Part shown: in pieces, positions 8,983 through 18,069 of the stretch | Layout: each line of letters starts with the position of its first letter | Numbering within the stretch: position 1 is the first letter of the stretch | NCBI RefSeq assembly: GCF_020708045.1 | Contig: NZ_JAJFES010000002.1 | Span: 557,687-621,686, forward strand | From: Massilia sp. IC2-278 | Lineage (GTDB): Bacteria; Pseudomonadota; Gammaproteobacteria; Burkholderiales; Burkholderiaceae_D | Reading direction: 5' to 3' | Length of the DNA stretch: 64,000 nt | Notes under the pieces: generated by a model | Seen by the model: only the letters and a program-made list of their open reading frames with translations | Database searches by the model: none | What the model was told of the DNA's origin: nothing | Made by a program: the position numbers and the translations under genes

Positions 8983-9049
8983 GACGAGTGCTCGACAGTG
9001 AAGGTGTGTTCAATGTCTGCTTGTCTTGTCAGCGTGTCAAGGTAAAACC

Positions 9050-9114
9050 GGTGGGTTCAAGAACCCACCCTACAAAAGCCGCATCGAACGGTAGGGTGGG
9101 TTCTCGAACCCACC
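9050..9114. repeat. Two GTAGGGTGGG palindromic repeats, head to head
   Basis: The first copy (9050-9073) ends GAACCCACCCTAC, the second (9091-9114) starts GTAGGGTGGGTTC. Each is itself a near-perfect hairpin, and together they form a larger inverted repeat around an 17-base centre. They lie between the DUF2214 gene and the uvrA terminator. Confidence 0.88.
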
Positions 9115-9140
9115 ACATACCCAGCGGCCATGGCGCCAAT

Positions 9141-9170
9141 AAAAAAGGCAGAGCTGCAGCTCTGCCTTTT
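9141..9170. terminator. Bidirectional-type terminator after uvrA
   Basis: AAAAGGCAGAGCTGC pairs perfectly with GCAGCTCTGCCTTTT. A-run on one side and T-run on the other let it act on both strands; on the minus strand it lies 23 bases past the uvrA stop. Confidence 0.9.
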
Positions 9171-9192
9171 CACATGCAACCAACGCCGGTGC

Positions 9193-12042
9193 TTACTGCA
9201 CCAGTAACGGCTTCAGGTACTTGCCCGTCACACTATTCGGATTCTCCGCCACATCTTCCGGCGTACCCGTCGCCACGATCGTACCGCCGCCCGCGCCACC
9301 TTCCGGCCCCAGGTCGACGATCCAGTCCGCCGTCTTGATCACGTCCAGGTTGTGCTCGATGATCGCGAGCGTGTTGCCCTGGTCACGCAGGCGGTGGATC
9401 ACCTTCAGCAGCAAATCGATGTCGGAAAAGTGCAGGCCCGTGGTCGGCTCGTCCAGGATGTACAGCGTCCGCCCGGTATCGCGCTTCGACAGTTCCAGCG
9501 ACAGCTTCACGCGCTGCGCCTCGCCGCCCGACAGCGTGGTCGCGCTCTGGCCCAGCTTGATGTAGCCAAGGCCCACGTCCAGCAAGGTCTGCAGCTTGCG
9601 TGCAATTACCGGCACCGGCTTGAAGAACTCGTGCGCGTCCTCGACCGTCATCTCCAGCACTTCGGTGATGTTCTTGCCCTTGTACTGCACTTCCAGCGTC
9701 TCGCGGTTGTAGCGCTTGCCGTGGCAGACGTCGCAAGGCACGTACACGTCCGGCAGGAAGTGCATCTCAACCTTGATCACGCCATCACCCTGGCAGGCTT
9801 CGCAGCGGCCGCCCTTCACGTTGAACGAGAAGCGGCCTGCGCTGTAGCCACGTTCCTTGGCGGTCGGCACCGTCGCGAACAAGTCGCGGATCGGGGTAAA
9901 CACGCCGGTATAGGTGGCCGGGTTCGAACGCGGGGTACGGCCGATCGGCGCCTGGTCGACGGAAATGACCTTGTCGAAATGCTCCAAGCCGAAGATCGCA
10001 TCGTGCGGCGCCGGTTCGGTCTGCGAGCCGTACAGGTGGCGCGACAGGGCCGGGTACAGCGTGTCGTTGATCAGCGTCGATTTACCCGAACCCGAGACAC
10101 CCGTCACGCAAGTCATCAAACCGACCGGCAGCGTCAGGGTCTGTTTCTTGAGGTTGTTGCCGGTCGCATTCGTGATCACCAGCTGGCGCTCTTCATTTGC
10201 CGGCGTACGCTTCTTCGGCACGTGGATCTTGCGGCGGCCGTCCAGGTACTGCGCAGTCACCGAATGCTCGTTGGCCATGATCTCGTCCAACGTACCCTCG
10301 GCAATGACCACACCACCATGCACGCCGGCGCCCGGACCCATGTCGACGATGTAGTCGGCGGTACGGATCGCGTCCTCGTCGTGTTCGACCACCAGCACGC
10401 TGTTGCCGATGTCGCGCAAATGCTTCAGCGTCGCGATCAGGCGGTCGTTGTCGCGCTGGTGCAGGCCGATCGACGGTTCATCCAGCACATACATGACACC
10501 CGTCAGGCCGGAACCGATCTGCGAGGCCAGGCGGATACGCTGGGCTTCGCCGCCCGACAGGGTATCGGCGCTGCGGTCCAGCGACAGGTAATCCAGGCCG
10601 ACGTTGTTCAGGAACTTCAGGCGTGCGGTAATTTCCTTGATGACGCGCTCGGCGATATCGCGCTTGGCGCCGGTCAGTTCCAGCGACTCGAAATAGGCCA
10701 GCGTTTCGCGCAGCGGACGGTCCGACACTTCATAGATTGCGCGCTGCTGGGCACCCTGGCCGATCTTCACGAAACGGGCTTCGGTACGCAGGCGCGCGCC
10801 TTCGCAGACCGGGCATTTCTTTTCGTTGATGAACTTCGCCAGCTCTTCCTTGACCGCCATCGAATCGGTTTCACGGTAGCGACGCTGCAGGTTGTTCACC
10901 ACGCCCTCGAAGGTGTGCTCGCGGATCACGGTACGGCCGCGCTCGTTCACATAGGTGAACGGGATCGAGGTCTTGCCCGAGCCGAACATCACGGCTTCCT
11001 GGGCGGTCTTCGGCAGCTTTTCGAACGGCGTGTCGAGGTCGAAGTCGTAATAGGCCGCCAGGTTCGACAGCATCTGGAAGTAGAACTGGTTGCGGCGGTC
11101 CCAGCCCTTCACGGCGCCGGAGGCCAGCGACAGGTTCGGGAAGGCAACGATGCGCTTCGGATCGAAGAACTCGATGTGGCCCAGGCCGTCGCACTCAGAG
11201 CAGGCGCCCATCGGGTTGTTGAACGAGAACAGGCGCGGCTCGAGTTCCTGCAGCGAGTAACCGCAGACGTTACAGGCGAACTTGTTCGAGAACACCGTTT
11301 CTTTCTCGGTGTCCATTTCGTAAGCAACCGCGCGGCCATCGGCGAGGCGCAATGCCGTCTCGAAGCTCTCGGCCACACGTTGCTTGATCTCGGCGTTCAC
11401 CTTCACGCGGTCGATGACGACGTCGATCGAGTGCTTTTCGGTCTTTTTCAGCTTCGGCAGCTCGTCGATCTCGTAGATCTTGGCCGGATTCACGCCGCTC
11501 TGGATACGGAAGCGCACGAAACCCTGGGCCTGCATGGATGCGAACAGATCGCCGTGCTCACCCTTGCGGCCAGCCACGACCGGCGCCAAGATCATCAGCT
11601 TGGTGCCTTCCGGCATGGCCAGCACGGCATCGACCATCTGCGACACGGTCTGGGCAGCGAGCGGCTCGTGCGGGTGCTGCGGGCAGTAGGGCGTGCCGAC
11701 GCGTGCGTACAGCAGACGCAGGTAGTCGTGGATTTCGGTCACGGTGCCCACCGTCGAACGCGGATTGTGCGACGTTGCCTTCTGCTCGATGGAAATTGCC
11801 GGCGACAGGCCTTCGATCAGGTCGACGTCCGGTTTTTCCATCAACTGCAGGAACTGGCGCGCGTAGGCCGACAGCGACTCGACGTAGCGGCGCTGGCCTT
11901 CGGCGTACAGGGTGTCGAAGGCGAGCGAGGACTTGCCCGAGCCCGACAGGCCGGTAATGACGATCAGCTTGTTACGCGGCAGGTCGAGATTGATGTTCTT
12001 CAGATTGTGCGTGCGGGCACCACGAATACGAATTTCTTCCAT
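9193..12042 (-). CDS. uvrA: UvrABC excinuclease subunit A
   Basis: 949 residues, full length. UvrA recognises damaged DNA and loads UvrB in nucleotide excision repair. It starts [17 protein letters not shown] and has both ABC modules: Walker [17 protein letters not shown] near residue 30 and [15 protein letters not shown] in the second half, two signature motifs ([12 protein letters not shown] and [11 protein letters not shown]), and two zinc modules (CNVCG...CSECDG and CEACQGDG...CDVCHGK). The ATG at 12042 is chosen over an upstream extension because it is the family start. Divergent from ssb with a probable LexA box 109 bp upstream. Confidence 0.98.
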   Translation of the reverse strand: MEEIRIRGARTHNLKNINLDLPRNKLIVITGLSGSGKSSLAFDTLYAEGQRRYVESLSAYARQFLQLMEKPDVDLIEGLSPAISIEQKATSHNPRSTVGTVTEIHDYLRLLYARVGTPYCPQHPHEPLAAQTVSQMVDAVLAMPEGTKLMILAPVVAGRKGEHGDLFASMQAQGFVRFRIQSGVNPAKIYEIDELPKLKKTEKHSIDVVIDRVKVNAEIKQRVAESFETALRLADGRAVAYEMDTEKETVFSNKFACNVCGYSLQELEPRLFSFNNPMGACSECDGLGHIEFFDPKRIVAFPNLSLASGAVKGWDRRNQFYFQMLSNLAAYYDFDLDTPFEKLPKTAQEAVMFGSGKTSIPFTYVNERGRTVIREHTFEGVVNNLQRRYRETDSMAVKEELAKFINEKKCPVCEGARLRTEARFVKIGQGAQQRAIYEVSDRPLRETLAYFESLELTGAKRDIAERVIKEITARLKFLNNVGLDYLSLDRSADTLSGGEAQRIRLASQIGSGLTGVMYVLDEPSIGLHQRDNDRLIATLKHLRDIGNSVLVVEHDEDAIRTADYIVDMGPGAGVHGGVVIAEGTLDEIMANEHSVTAQYLDGRRKIHVPKKRTPANEERQLVITNATGNNLKKQTLTLPVGLMTCVTGVSGSGKSTLINDTLYPALSRHLYGSQTEPAPHDAIFGLEHFDKVISVDQAPIGRTPRSNPATYTGVFTPIRDLFATVPTAKERGYSAGRFSFNVKGGRCEACQGDGVIKVEMHFLPDVYVPCDVCHGKRYNRETLEVQYKGKNITEVLEMTVEDAHEFFKPVPVIARKLQTLLDVGLGYIKLGQSATTLSGGEAQRVKLSLELSKRDTGRTLYILDEPTTGLHFSDIDLLLKVIHRLRDQGNTLAIIEHNLDVIKTADWIVDLGPEGGAGGGTIVATGTPEDVAENPNSVTGKYLKPLLVQ

Positions 12043-12150
12043 TAGTTTTTTGGCAGGCTTTCTATAAGTTTGTGCGGGCCGCGCACGATACTGTCGCGGT
12101 GGGCGGGCCAATCGGGGGGAATCTGCTAGTTTAGCGCTTTTTCGCTGCGG

Positions 12151-12166
12151 CTGTACGTTTATCCAG
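12151..12166. promoter_or_regulatory. Probable LexA (SOS) box upstream of uvrA
   Basis: CTGTACGTTTATCCAG matches the CTGT-N8-ACAG consensus at 12 of 16 positions of the E. coli ideal. On the minus strand TAAACT at about 12128-12133 could be the uvrA -10, which would place the box over the -35 region, where LexA represses. The rest of the 12043-12494 gap shows no gene. Confidence 0.6.
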
Positions 12167-12494
12167 TGGTGGTGTACCAGCGATGGCAAGCTGGCATATC
12201 GCACTGGCAAGTGTTTCTTAACGCACGCGACCGGTTGGGATGCATATGTGCCGTTTCAAGGCCGCTTCAATGGCAAACCGTTCAGAATCCGAAAAAAAAT
12301 TTTGATAACGCGTCCAAGCACACCGCGCCAACCATGGGCCTGAGCGCACACCTCGAACGGGTTTGTCGGACCCCAAAAAATCCTCTTTAACTCAGGCGGC
12401 AACAGCCCCATAATAGCGAGCTGCATCACCCCAGTTCCCTGGCGCCTAGTCAACAAGCAGAGCCAGGGCTCACACATCCTGAAGGAGTCACACC

Positions 12495-12992
12495 ATGGCA
12501 TCAGTCAACAAGGTCATCATCGTCGGCAACCTCGGCCGCGATCCGGAAATCCGCTACATGCCGAGCGGCGACGCCATCGCGAACATCGCGGTCGCCACCT
12601 CGTTCAAGTCGAAGGACCGCAACACCGGCGAGCAGAAAGAGCTGACCGAATGGCACCGTATTTCGTTCTTCGGCCGCCTAGCTGAAATCGTCGGCCAGTA
12701 CCTGAAGAAGGGTTCGTCGGTCTACGTCGAAGGCCGCCTGCAAACCCGCAAGTACACGGACAAGGACGGCATCGAACGCTACGCTACCGACATCGTCGCC
12801 GAAAACATGCAAATGCTGGGCGGTCGCTCGGGCATGGGCGGCGGCAACGACATGGGCATGGACGACGGCGGCGGCTACGACGCGCCACAGCGCCCAGCTC
12901 CACGCCAGGCGCCTCCGGCACCGGCAGCCCGTCCGCAGCCACAGCGTCCGGCACCGAACTTCTCGGATATGGACGACGATATTCCGTTCTGA
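12495..12992 (+). CDS. ssb: Single-stranded DNA-binding protein
   Basis: 165 residues. The OB fold fills residues 1-108 ([20 protein letters not shown], then [15 protein letters not shown] and [16 protein letters not shown]), followed by a flexible Gly/Pro/Gln linker and the acidic tip MDDDIPF that recruits repair and replication partners. GAAGGAG lies eight bases before the ATG. Divergent from uvrA, an arrangement known from many bacteria in which both are damage-inducible. A strong terminator follows. Confidence 0.98.
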   Translation: MASVNKVIIVGNLGRDPEIRYMPSGDAIANIAVATSFKSKDRNTGEQKELTEWHRISFFGRLAEIVGQYLKKGSSVYVEGRLQTRKYTDKDGIERYATDIVAENMQMLGGRSGMGGGNDMGMDDGGGYDAPQRPAPRQAPPAPAARPQPQRPAPNFSDMDDDIPF

Positions 12993-13013
12993 TTCAGAAT
13001 ATTTTGTTCATGC

Positions 13014-13050
13014 AAAAAGCCCGCATTCTGTCGAGAATGCGGGCTTTTTT
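13014..13050 (+). terminator. Rho-independent terminator of ssb
   Basis: AAAAAGCCCGCATTCT pairs with AGAATGCGGGCTTTTTT around a four-base loop. The A-run means it can also end the convergent gene at 13069. Confidence 0.93.
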
Positions 13051-13068
13051 ATTCCGTAAAACATCGTC

Positions 13069-14049
13069 TTATACGACCGTGTCAGGCTGAACTACATCCT
13101 GTTGCTTCGGCTGGAACAGCAGCTCGATAATTTGACCAGGGAACAACACAATATCGTCGACCTTGATTTGGTCCTCTCCAGAAGTAAGCTTCAATTCCCT
13201 GTACTTGAGGTCTGGATGAGGTCTGACAGTAACGAACAAGGTAATGTCTTCAGGAATATCATTCAGGCAAATTTCCAATCCCTTCGTGATTTCGTTCAGG
13301 ACAAAACAGTGCGTTCCTGGGAAATAAACGACTTCCTCCCGCGACGAGCTGACACTTACCGCTCCGCGGTCTTTCGCGGGTACGTTAACTGAGCAAATGA
13401 ATTCCCCTTTTGTGGTAAAACAGGGGTCTGTCGAAGTGAATTTTTTGCCGCCTACTTTAACGTTGCTGAAACACGGTAGATTCTGGTCCTTGATCTTGAA
13501 ATGCCAGTCCAGGAAGTGTTCGATCTTTGTGGTAGTGGACCGGCTCCGCAGTCCCCGCAGGTTGTAGGATACCTGCATTTTCAGCACCATTTGCCCTTGC
13601 GCCACACGCGAGTCATGCTCGAGGCGGACCGCGACGCGGAAGTTTTCCCTCACCACGGGCTTTTCGATGATCTGGGACTTCAAGGCGTTCCAGATATCCT
13701 GGCGCGACCAATCTGCGATGACCGCCCCAAGAAAACTAGTCATGAGCAACAGCTCGAAACGAATGCGCGCATAGGTTTCGTACACGGCGGTGATGATCGC
13801 GGCAACGATAATGGCGATCCCAATATCCCGAAACACGTGGTGAAGTATTGGCGGTTCCACGTGAATGCCACTACTCATGATGAGCATGGCAGCGCCGACA
13901 AGCGCGAGAATGCCGATAATAATCCAGAGCATATGCGAAGCAATTTTCTTTAGTGCTTCGGATACCGCCGTGGTGGCTGTCAGTAACTCAGGCAATTCAG
14001 TCTCGTCGTTTGTGACACTTGTGGAAAATGATTTTGGAGAATCATTCAT
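13069..14049 (-). CDS. Hypothetical two-helix membrane protein, 326 residues
   Basis: I do not recognise the family. Two membrane helices follow a 38-residue polar N-terminus (MLWIIIGILALVGAAMLIM at about 40-58 and IGIAIIVAAIITAVY at about 76-90). The remaining 230 residues are probably a cytoplasmic beta-rich domain, with many alternating hydrophobic stretches and no known motif. Base composition is clearly lower in GC than the flanking ssb and cbi genes, and codon use includes many AT-ending codons, suggesting acquisition. It is bounded by the ssb terminator and the riboswitch region, as a single-gene insert. Confidence 0.75.
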   Translation of the reverse strand: MNDSPKSFSTSVTNDETELPELLTATTAVSEALKKIASHMLWIIIGILALVGAAMLIMSSGIHVEPPILHHVFRDIGIAIIVAAIITAVYETYARIRFELLLMTSFLGAVIADWSRQDIWNALKSQIIEKPVVRENFRVAVRLEHDSRVAQGQMVLKMQVSYNLRGLRSRSTTTKIEHFLDWHFKIKDQNLPCFSNVKVGGKKFTSTDPCFTTKGEFICSVNVPAKDRGAVSVSSSREEVVYFPGTHCFVLNEITKGLEICLNDIPEDITLFVTVRPHPDLKYRELKLTSGEDQIKVDDIVLFPGQIIELLFQPKQQDVVQPDTVV

Positions 14050-14328
14050 GTCGAGCTCCTCTTTGTGGCATCCCTACACCGACATGGAGAACAGGATGCT
14101 CTCTTCATAGTGGACGTCTGGCTCGTATTTGCCCGGTTATTGAGTCAGGATTTGATAAAGATCATATGAGTTTTGCATGCAGTGATGCCCCTGCTTGCCG
14201 ACAAAGCTGCTTAACACCATGGCCGGAGCGTGCCGTTACAAGCGATGGTTTTTCTTGCATATCGTGCAAAAACACGACAGTGAAGCCCTTCGGCTGAGCT
14301 AGCACAATCCCTTCCTCCCGTGTACCAT
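14050..14328. other. Gap between the membrane gene and the cobalamin riboswitch
   Basis: No gene is supported here. The stretch stays AT-richer than the operon that follows. Several short TA-rich patches could be promoters for the cbi operon (for example CACAAT at 14303-14308), but none has a good -35 partner. Confidence 0.5.
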
Positions 14329-14514
14329 GCCGGCTTGGGTGCGCTTCTTTCCCTCCGAAAGAGCGTTAAACGGGAAGCCGGTGAATCTGCCAATGAATTG
14401 AGCAGCCATTCCGGCGCAGCCCCCGCTGCTGTAAGCCTGACGACTCCGTCACACGCCACTGCGCTTTGCGCGGGAAGGCACGGGGAAGGATGAAGGCGAG
14501 CCAGAATACCGGCC
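14329..14514 (+). ncRNA. Cobalamin (adenosylcobalamin-type) riboswitch
   Basis: The conserved core is clear: ACGGGAAGCCGGTG (about 14370-14383), CCGGCGCAGCCCCCGCTGC (14411-14429), GCCACTGCGC, GGGAAGGCACGG and GATGAAGGCGAGCCAG (14489-14504), ending in a B12 box AGCCAGAATACCGGCC (14499-14514). GCCGG at 14329-14333 can pair with CCGGC at 14509-14513 as the closing stem. It sits 137 bases upstream of cbiM and should switch off the cobalt import and corrin operon when the coenzyme is abundant. Confidence 0.96.
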
Positions 14515-14651
14515 CGAATCGCCAGCATCATTCCCCGGGGTGACGGGAAGCCGATGTCGACCGGTTTCGCGTATCCATTCCCGAGCCTCGTCGTCCGTCC
14601 GCTCATCTCCCCGCATGGTGCATTTATCGACCATTCGACGGGAGGTTTCGA

Positions 14652-15326
14652 ATGCACATCATGGAAGGCTTTTTGCCGCCGGCGCACGCGCTCGGCTGGG
14701 CAGCCGCTTCCTTGCCTTTCCTGGCCTTTGGCCTGCACAGCGTCAAGCGCAGCCTGCAGGCGCATCCCGAGCGGCGCATGCTGCTGGGCGTGGCCGCCGC
14801 CTTTGCCTTTCTCTTATCCGCCCTAAAACTGCCGTCGGTGACGGGCAGCTGCTCGCACCCCACCGGGGTCGGCTTCGGTGCCTTGCTGTTCGGCCCTGCG
14901 GCGATGGTGCCGGTCGGCTTCGTGGTGCTGCTGTTCCAGGCGCTGCTGCTGGCCCACGGCGGCCTGACCACGCTCGGCGCCAACGTGTTCTCGATGGCGA
15001 TCGTCGGCCCCTTCGTCGCCTACGGCGTGTTCCGCCTGGCTGCCGGCCTGAATGCCTCGCGTTCGGTGGCCGTGTTCCTGGCCGCCTGCCTGGGCGACCT
15101 GGCCACCTACGTCGTCACCTCGATCCAGCTGGCCTGGGCCTTCCCCGATGCGGTGGGCGGCTTCAGCACCTCGTTCATTAAATTCGCCGGCATCTTCGGC
15201 CTGACCCAGGTGCCGATCGCCATCAGCGAAGGCTTGTTGACGGTGCTGGTGGTGAACGCCATGGCGCGCTTCAATGCGCACGAGCTGCGTGCGCTGCCGG
15301 TGATGCTGGCGGGGAAGAAGGCATGA
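14652..15326 (+). CDS. cbiM: Cobalt ECF transporter, substrate-specific subunit CbiM
   Basis: 224 residues. CbiM is the integral-membrane S component that binds Co2+; the N-terminal [10 protein letters not shown] carries the conserved second-position histidine whose amino-terminal chelate binds the metal. About six membrane helices. [12 protein letters not shown] (62-73) is a family motif. It is the first gene of the riboswitch-controlled operon and overlaps cbiN by four bases (ATGA). Confidence 0.97.
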   Translation: MHIMEGFLPPAHALGWAAASLPFLAFGLHSVKRSLQAHPERRMLLGVAAAFAFLLSALKLPSVTGSCSHPTGVGFGALLFGPAAMVPVGFVVLLFQALLLAHGGLTTLGANVFSMAIVGPFVAYGVFRLAAGLNASRSVAVFLAACLGDLATYVVTSIQLAWAFPDAVGGFSTSFIKFAGIFGLTQVPIAISEGLLTVLVVNAMARFNAHELRALPVMLAGKKA

Positions 15327-15661
15327 AGGCGCGTACCTGGATGACCTGGGCGGCGATCGTGCTGCTCACCGTGCTGCCGCTGTGGTTTGCCAGCGCGCCG
15401 CCAGCCGAACCCGGCGCCGAGGCACCCGCCATGTTCGGCGGCGCCGACGAGCGCGCACAGCAGGCCATCGGCACGGTGGCGCCGGACTATGCGCCGTGGT
15501 TCGAGCCGGTGTTCGAACCGGCCAGCGGCGAGATTGCGTCGCTGCTGTTCGCGCTGCAGGCGGCGATTGGCGCCGGCGTGATCGGCTACTGGCTCGGCAT
15601 GTCGGTGGCGCGCGAACGTGCGCGCCGCGAATCCACGCAATCGGAACCGCATGCTGATTGA
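15323..15661 (+). CDS. cbiN: Cobalt transport protein CbiN
   Basis: 112 residues with an N-terminal helix (about 6-24) and a second near the C-terminus (about 78-96), with a periplasmic loop between them. [19 protein letters not shown] and [20 protein letters not shown] are diagnostic of CbiN, which helps load cobalt onto CbiM. It overlaps cbiM at its start and cbiQ at its end. Confidence 0.95.
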   Translation: MKARTWMTWAAIVLLTVLPLWFASAPPAEPGAEAPAMFGGADERAQQAIGTVAPDYAPWFEPVFEPASGEIASLLFALQAAIGAGVIGYWLGMSVARERARRESTQSEPHAD

Positions 15662-16388
15662 AACGGCGGCCTACGCCAGCCGCTGGCGCCAGGTGGCGCC
15701 GTCGGCCAAGGCGCTGTTCGCGCTGGCCGGCGTCGGCGCAGCCTGGCTCGCGCACAGCCCGGCCGTGCTGGCTTTGCTGGCGGCGCTGCTGGCGCTGGCC
15801 GCGCTGTTCGGCGCACGCATCGCGCTGCGCAGTTTCCTGGGCCTGGTCGCGGCGCCGCTCGGTTTCCTGCTGCTGTCCTGCCTGGCGATGCTGGCCGGGC
15901 CTGACGCGCAGGGCAACTGGGGCTGGCACGGCGCACCGCTGGAGCTGGTGGCGCGCACGGCCTTGCGTTCGCTGGCGGTGCTGGCAGCGCTCCTCGGCTT
16001 TGTCCTCACCACGCCGCTGCCAGACTTGATTTCCCTGCTGCGCCGCCTGCGCACGCCCGAACTCCTGCTCGATTTGATGGTGCTGTGCTACCGCATGCTG
16101 TTCGTGCTGCGCCAGGCCTGGAATGATGGCGTCAGCGCCCAGCGCGCGCGTCTCGGCTACGGGGGCTGGCGCCATGCCTGGCGTTCGATGGGTCTGCTGG
16201 CCGGGCAGCTGGCGGTGCAGGTGTGGCAGCGCAGCGCGGCCCTGCAGATGGCGGCCGATGCGCGCGGTTACGCGGGCACACTGCGCTTCCTGCCGGCCGT
16301 CTTTCCGCAAGCGCGCCGCCAGAACCTGCATGCCGCCCTGGCCGGCGCACTGCTGCTGGCCTTGGCCGCGGGAGACCGCCTGTGGTGA
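15651..16388 (+). CDS. cbiQ: Cobalt ECF transporter T component CbiQ
   Basis: 245 residues with four or five membrane helices in the first 150. The coupling helices of the T component are visible (LLRRLRTPELLLDLMVLCYR and RARLGYGGWRH), linking CbiM to the ATPase CbiO. The ATG at 15651 lies inside the last codons of cbiN (11-bp overlap). It is rather leucine/alanine-rich at the start. Confidence 0.93.
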   Translation: MLIETAAYASRWRQVAPSAKALFALAGVGAAWLAHSPAVLALLAALLALAALFGARIALRSFLGLVAAPLGFLLLSCLAMLAGPDAQGNWGWHGAPLELVARTALRSLAVLAALLGFVLTTPLPDLISLLRRLRTPELLLDLMVLCYRMLFVLRQAWNDGVSAQRARLGYGGWRHAWRSMGLLAGQLAVQVWQRSAALQMAADARGYAGTLRFLPAVFPQARRQNLHAALAGALLLALAAGDRLW

Positions 16389-17257
16389 CACCTCTGCTCT
16401 CGCTGGATGCGGTCGATCACGCTTTTGAACACGGCAGCGCCGGCGGCAGCTTCGGCCTGCGCGGCTGCAGCCTGGAGCTGGAACGCGGCCTGCGTCATGC
16501 GCTGCTCGGCGCGAACGGCGCCGGCAAGACCACGCTGCTGCAGCACCTGAACGGCCTACTGCGCCCGAGCGCCGGCACGCTGCGCTGGAATGGCCAGCCT
16601 TTCGATTACAGCCGCGCCGGCATGGCCGAGCTGCGGCGCCGTGTCGGCCTGGTGTTCCAGAATCCCGACCGCCAGCTGTTCTCGGCCCAGGTCGAGGAAG
16701 ACGTGTCGTTCGGTCCGCTGAACCTGGGCCTGGATGCCGCCACCGTGCGCGCGCGGGTGGCATCCGCATTGGATGCGGTCGGCTTGCAGGCGCAGGGCGG
16801 GCGCGCCGTGCACCACCTGAGCTTTGGCCAGAAGAAGCGCGTCTGCATCGCCGGCGTGCTGGCGATGGAACCCGAGGTGCTGCTGCTCGACGAACCGATG
16901 GCCGGGCTCGACGCGCCGATGCAGCGCGAGCTGGAAGCCCTGCTCGACCGCCTGGCCGCGCGTGGCGTGACCGTGCTGCTGTCCACCCACGACGTCGATT
17001 TCGCCTACCGCTGGGCCGACCGCATCCATTTGATGGCGGACGGCCGCGCTATTGCCTCCGGCCCTGCGCAGCAGGTGGCGCAGGATGAAGCCGCGCTGCG
17101 CAGCGCCGGCCAGCGCACGCCGAGCGCGCTGGCGCTGCATGCGCTGCTGGCCGAACGCGGCGTCCTCGCCCGCGACGCTTATCCGCGCAGCGTCGATGCG
17201 GTGCTCGCTGCACTGCGCGCGCTGCCCACCCTTCACTCAGGAGTAGCAACACCATGA
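16385..17257 (+). CDS. cbiO: Cobalt ECF transporter ATPase CbiO
   Basis: 290 residues. Walker A is GANGAGKTTLL (about 42-52), the Q-loop VGLVFQNPDRQLFSAQVEED is typical of ECF ATPases, the signature is HLSFGQKKRV and Walker B is LLLDEPMAGLD. The likely start is a GTG at 16385 forming a GTGA overlap with the cbiQ stop; a second GTG lies one codon upstream. An ATG far upstream (16223) would read through cbiQ and is not used. Confidence 0.95.
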   Translation: MTPLLSLDAVDHAFEHGSAGGSFGLRGCSLELERGLRHALLGANGAGKTTLLQHLNGLLRPSAGTLRWNGQPFDYSRAGMAELRRRVGLVFQNPDRQLFSAQVEEDVSFGPLNLGLDAATVRARVASALDAVGLQAQGGRAVHHLSFGQKKRVCIAGVLAMEPEVLLLDEPMAGLDAPMQRELEALLDRLAARGVTVLLSTHDVDFAYRWADRIHLMADGRAIASGPAQQVAQDEAALRSAGQRTPSALALHALLAERGVLARDAYPRSVDAVLAALRALPTLHSGVATP

Positions 17258-18069
17258 CGGCAGCATCGCAGGCATCCCGGGCCGAAAACAGCCTGGGCAA
17301 AATCTGGTTCGTCGGCGCCGGCCCGGGCGACCCGGAACTCATCACGGTCAAGGGCCAGAAGCTGCTGGCGCAGGCCGGCGCGGTGCTGTTCGCCGGTTCG
17401 CTGGTCGACCGCGCCGCCACCATGTGGGCGCCGGAGGGCTGCACGATCCGCGATTCGAAGGACATGACGCTGGAAGAGATGACCGCCTGGCTGATCGAGC
17501 AGGCGGCAAAGCACGCCACCGTGGTGCGCCTGCAGACCGGCGACCCCGGCCTGTACGGCGCGCTGATCGAGATGGCGCGTCCGCTGGTGGACGCCGGCAT
17601 CGAATGGGCAGTCGTCCCTGGCGTGTCGTCGGCAATGGCCTCGATGGCCGCAGCCGGCGAGTCGATGACCCTGCCCGAGGTGACGCAGACCGTGATCCTC
17701 ACGCGCGTCGAGGGCCGCACGCCGATGCCCGAGGGCGAAGACCTGGCCAGCCTAGCCGCGCACCGCACGACGATCTGCATCTTCCTGTCGATCACGCTGC
17801 TGCACAAGGTCGAGACGGCCCTGCGCGCGGCCGGCTGGCCGGAAGATGCGCCGATGCTGGTGGTGCACAAGGCCAGCTGGCCCGGCGAACAGAAGATCCT
17901 GCGCGGCACGCTGGCCGACATCAAGGCGCGCTGCCGCGAGGCGGGCGTGGCGAGCCAGGCCATGATCGTCGCCAGCCCCACGCTCGGCGCCCTGCACTGG
18001 GAAACCCTGGTGCGCTCCAAGCTGTACGACCCCACATTCACTCACCGATTCAGAAAGGCCAGCGCATGA
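17254..18069 (+). CDS. cobM: Precorrin-4/cobalt-precorrin-4 C11-methyltransferase (CobM/CbiF)
   Basis: 271 residues. An S-adenosylmethionine-dependent tetrapyrrole methylase: the GAGPGDPELITVKG loop (22-35), RLQTGDPGLYGA (about 93-104) and VPGVSSAMASMAAA are characteristic. It methylates C11 of the precorrin-4 macrocycle. Overlaps cbiO by four bases at the start and cbiX by four at the end. In this gene set cobalt-precorrin is the probable substrate, because CbiD and CbiG are present. Confidence 0.95.
   Translation: MTAASQASRAENSLGKIWFVGAGPGDPELITVKGQKLLAQAGAVLFAGSLVDRAATMWAPEGCTIRDSKDMTLEEMTAWLIEQAAKHATVVRLQTGDPGLYGALIEMARPLVDAGIEWAVVPGVSSAMASMAAAGESMTLPEVTQTVILTRVEGRTPMPEGEDLASLAAHRTTICIFLSITLLHKVETALRAAGWPEDAPMLVVHKASWPGEQKILRGTLADIKARCREAGVASQAMIVASPTLGALHWETLVRSKLYDPTFTHRFRKASA

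Noticed and set aside
9352..12045. 897-residue open frame antisense to uvrA
   Set aside because: Shadow frame with no domain and odd composition; uvrA explains the stretch.
12166..12390. 74-residue ORF in the uvrA-ssb gap
   Set aside because: No ribosome site or recognisable sequence; it overlaps the LexA box region.
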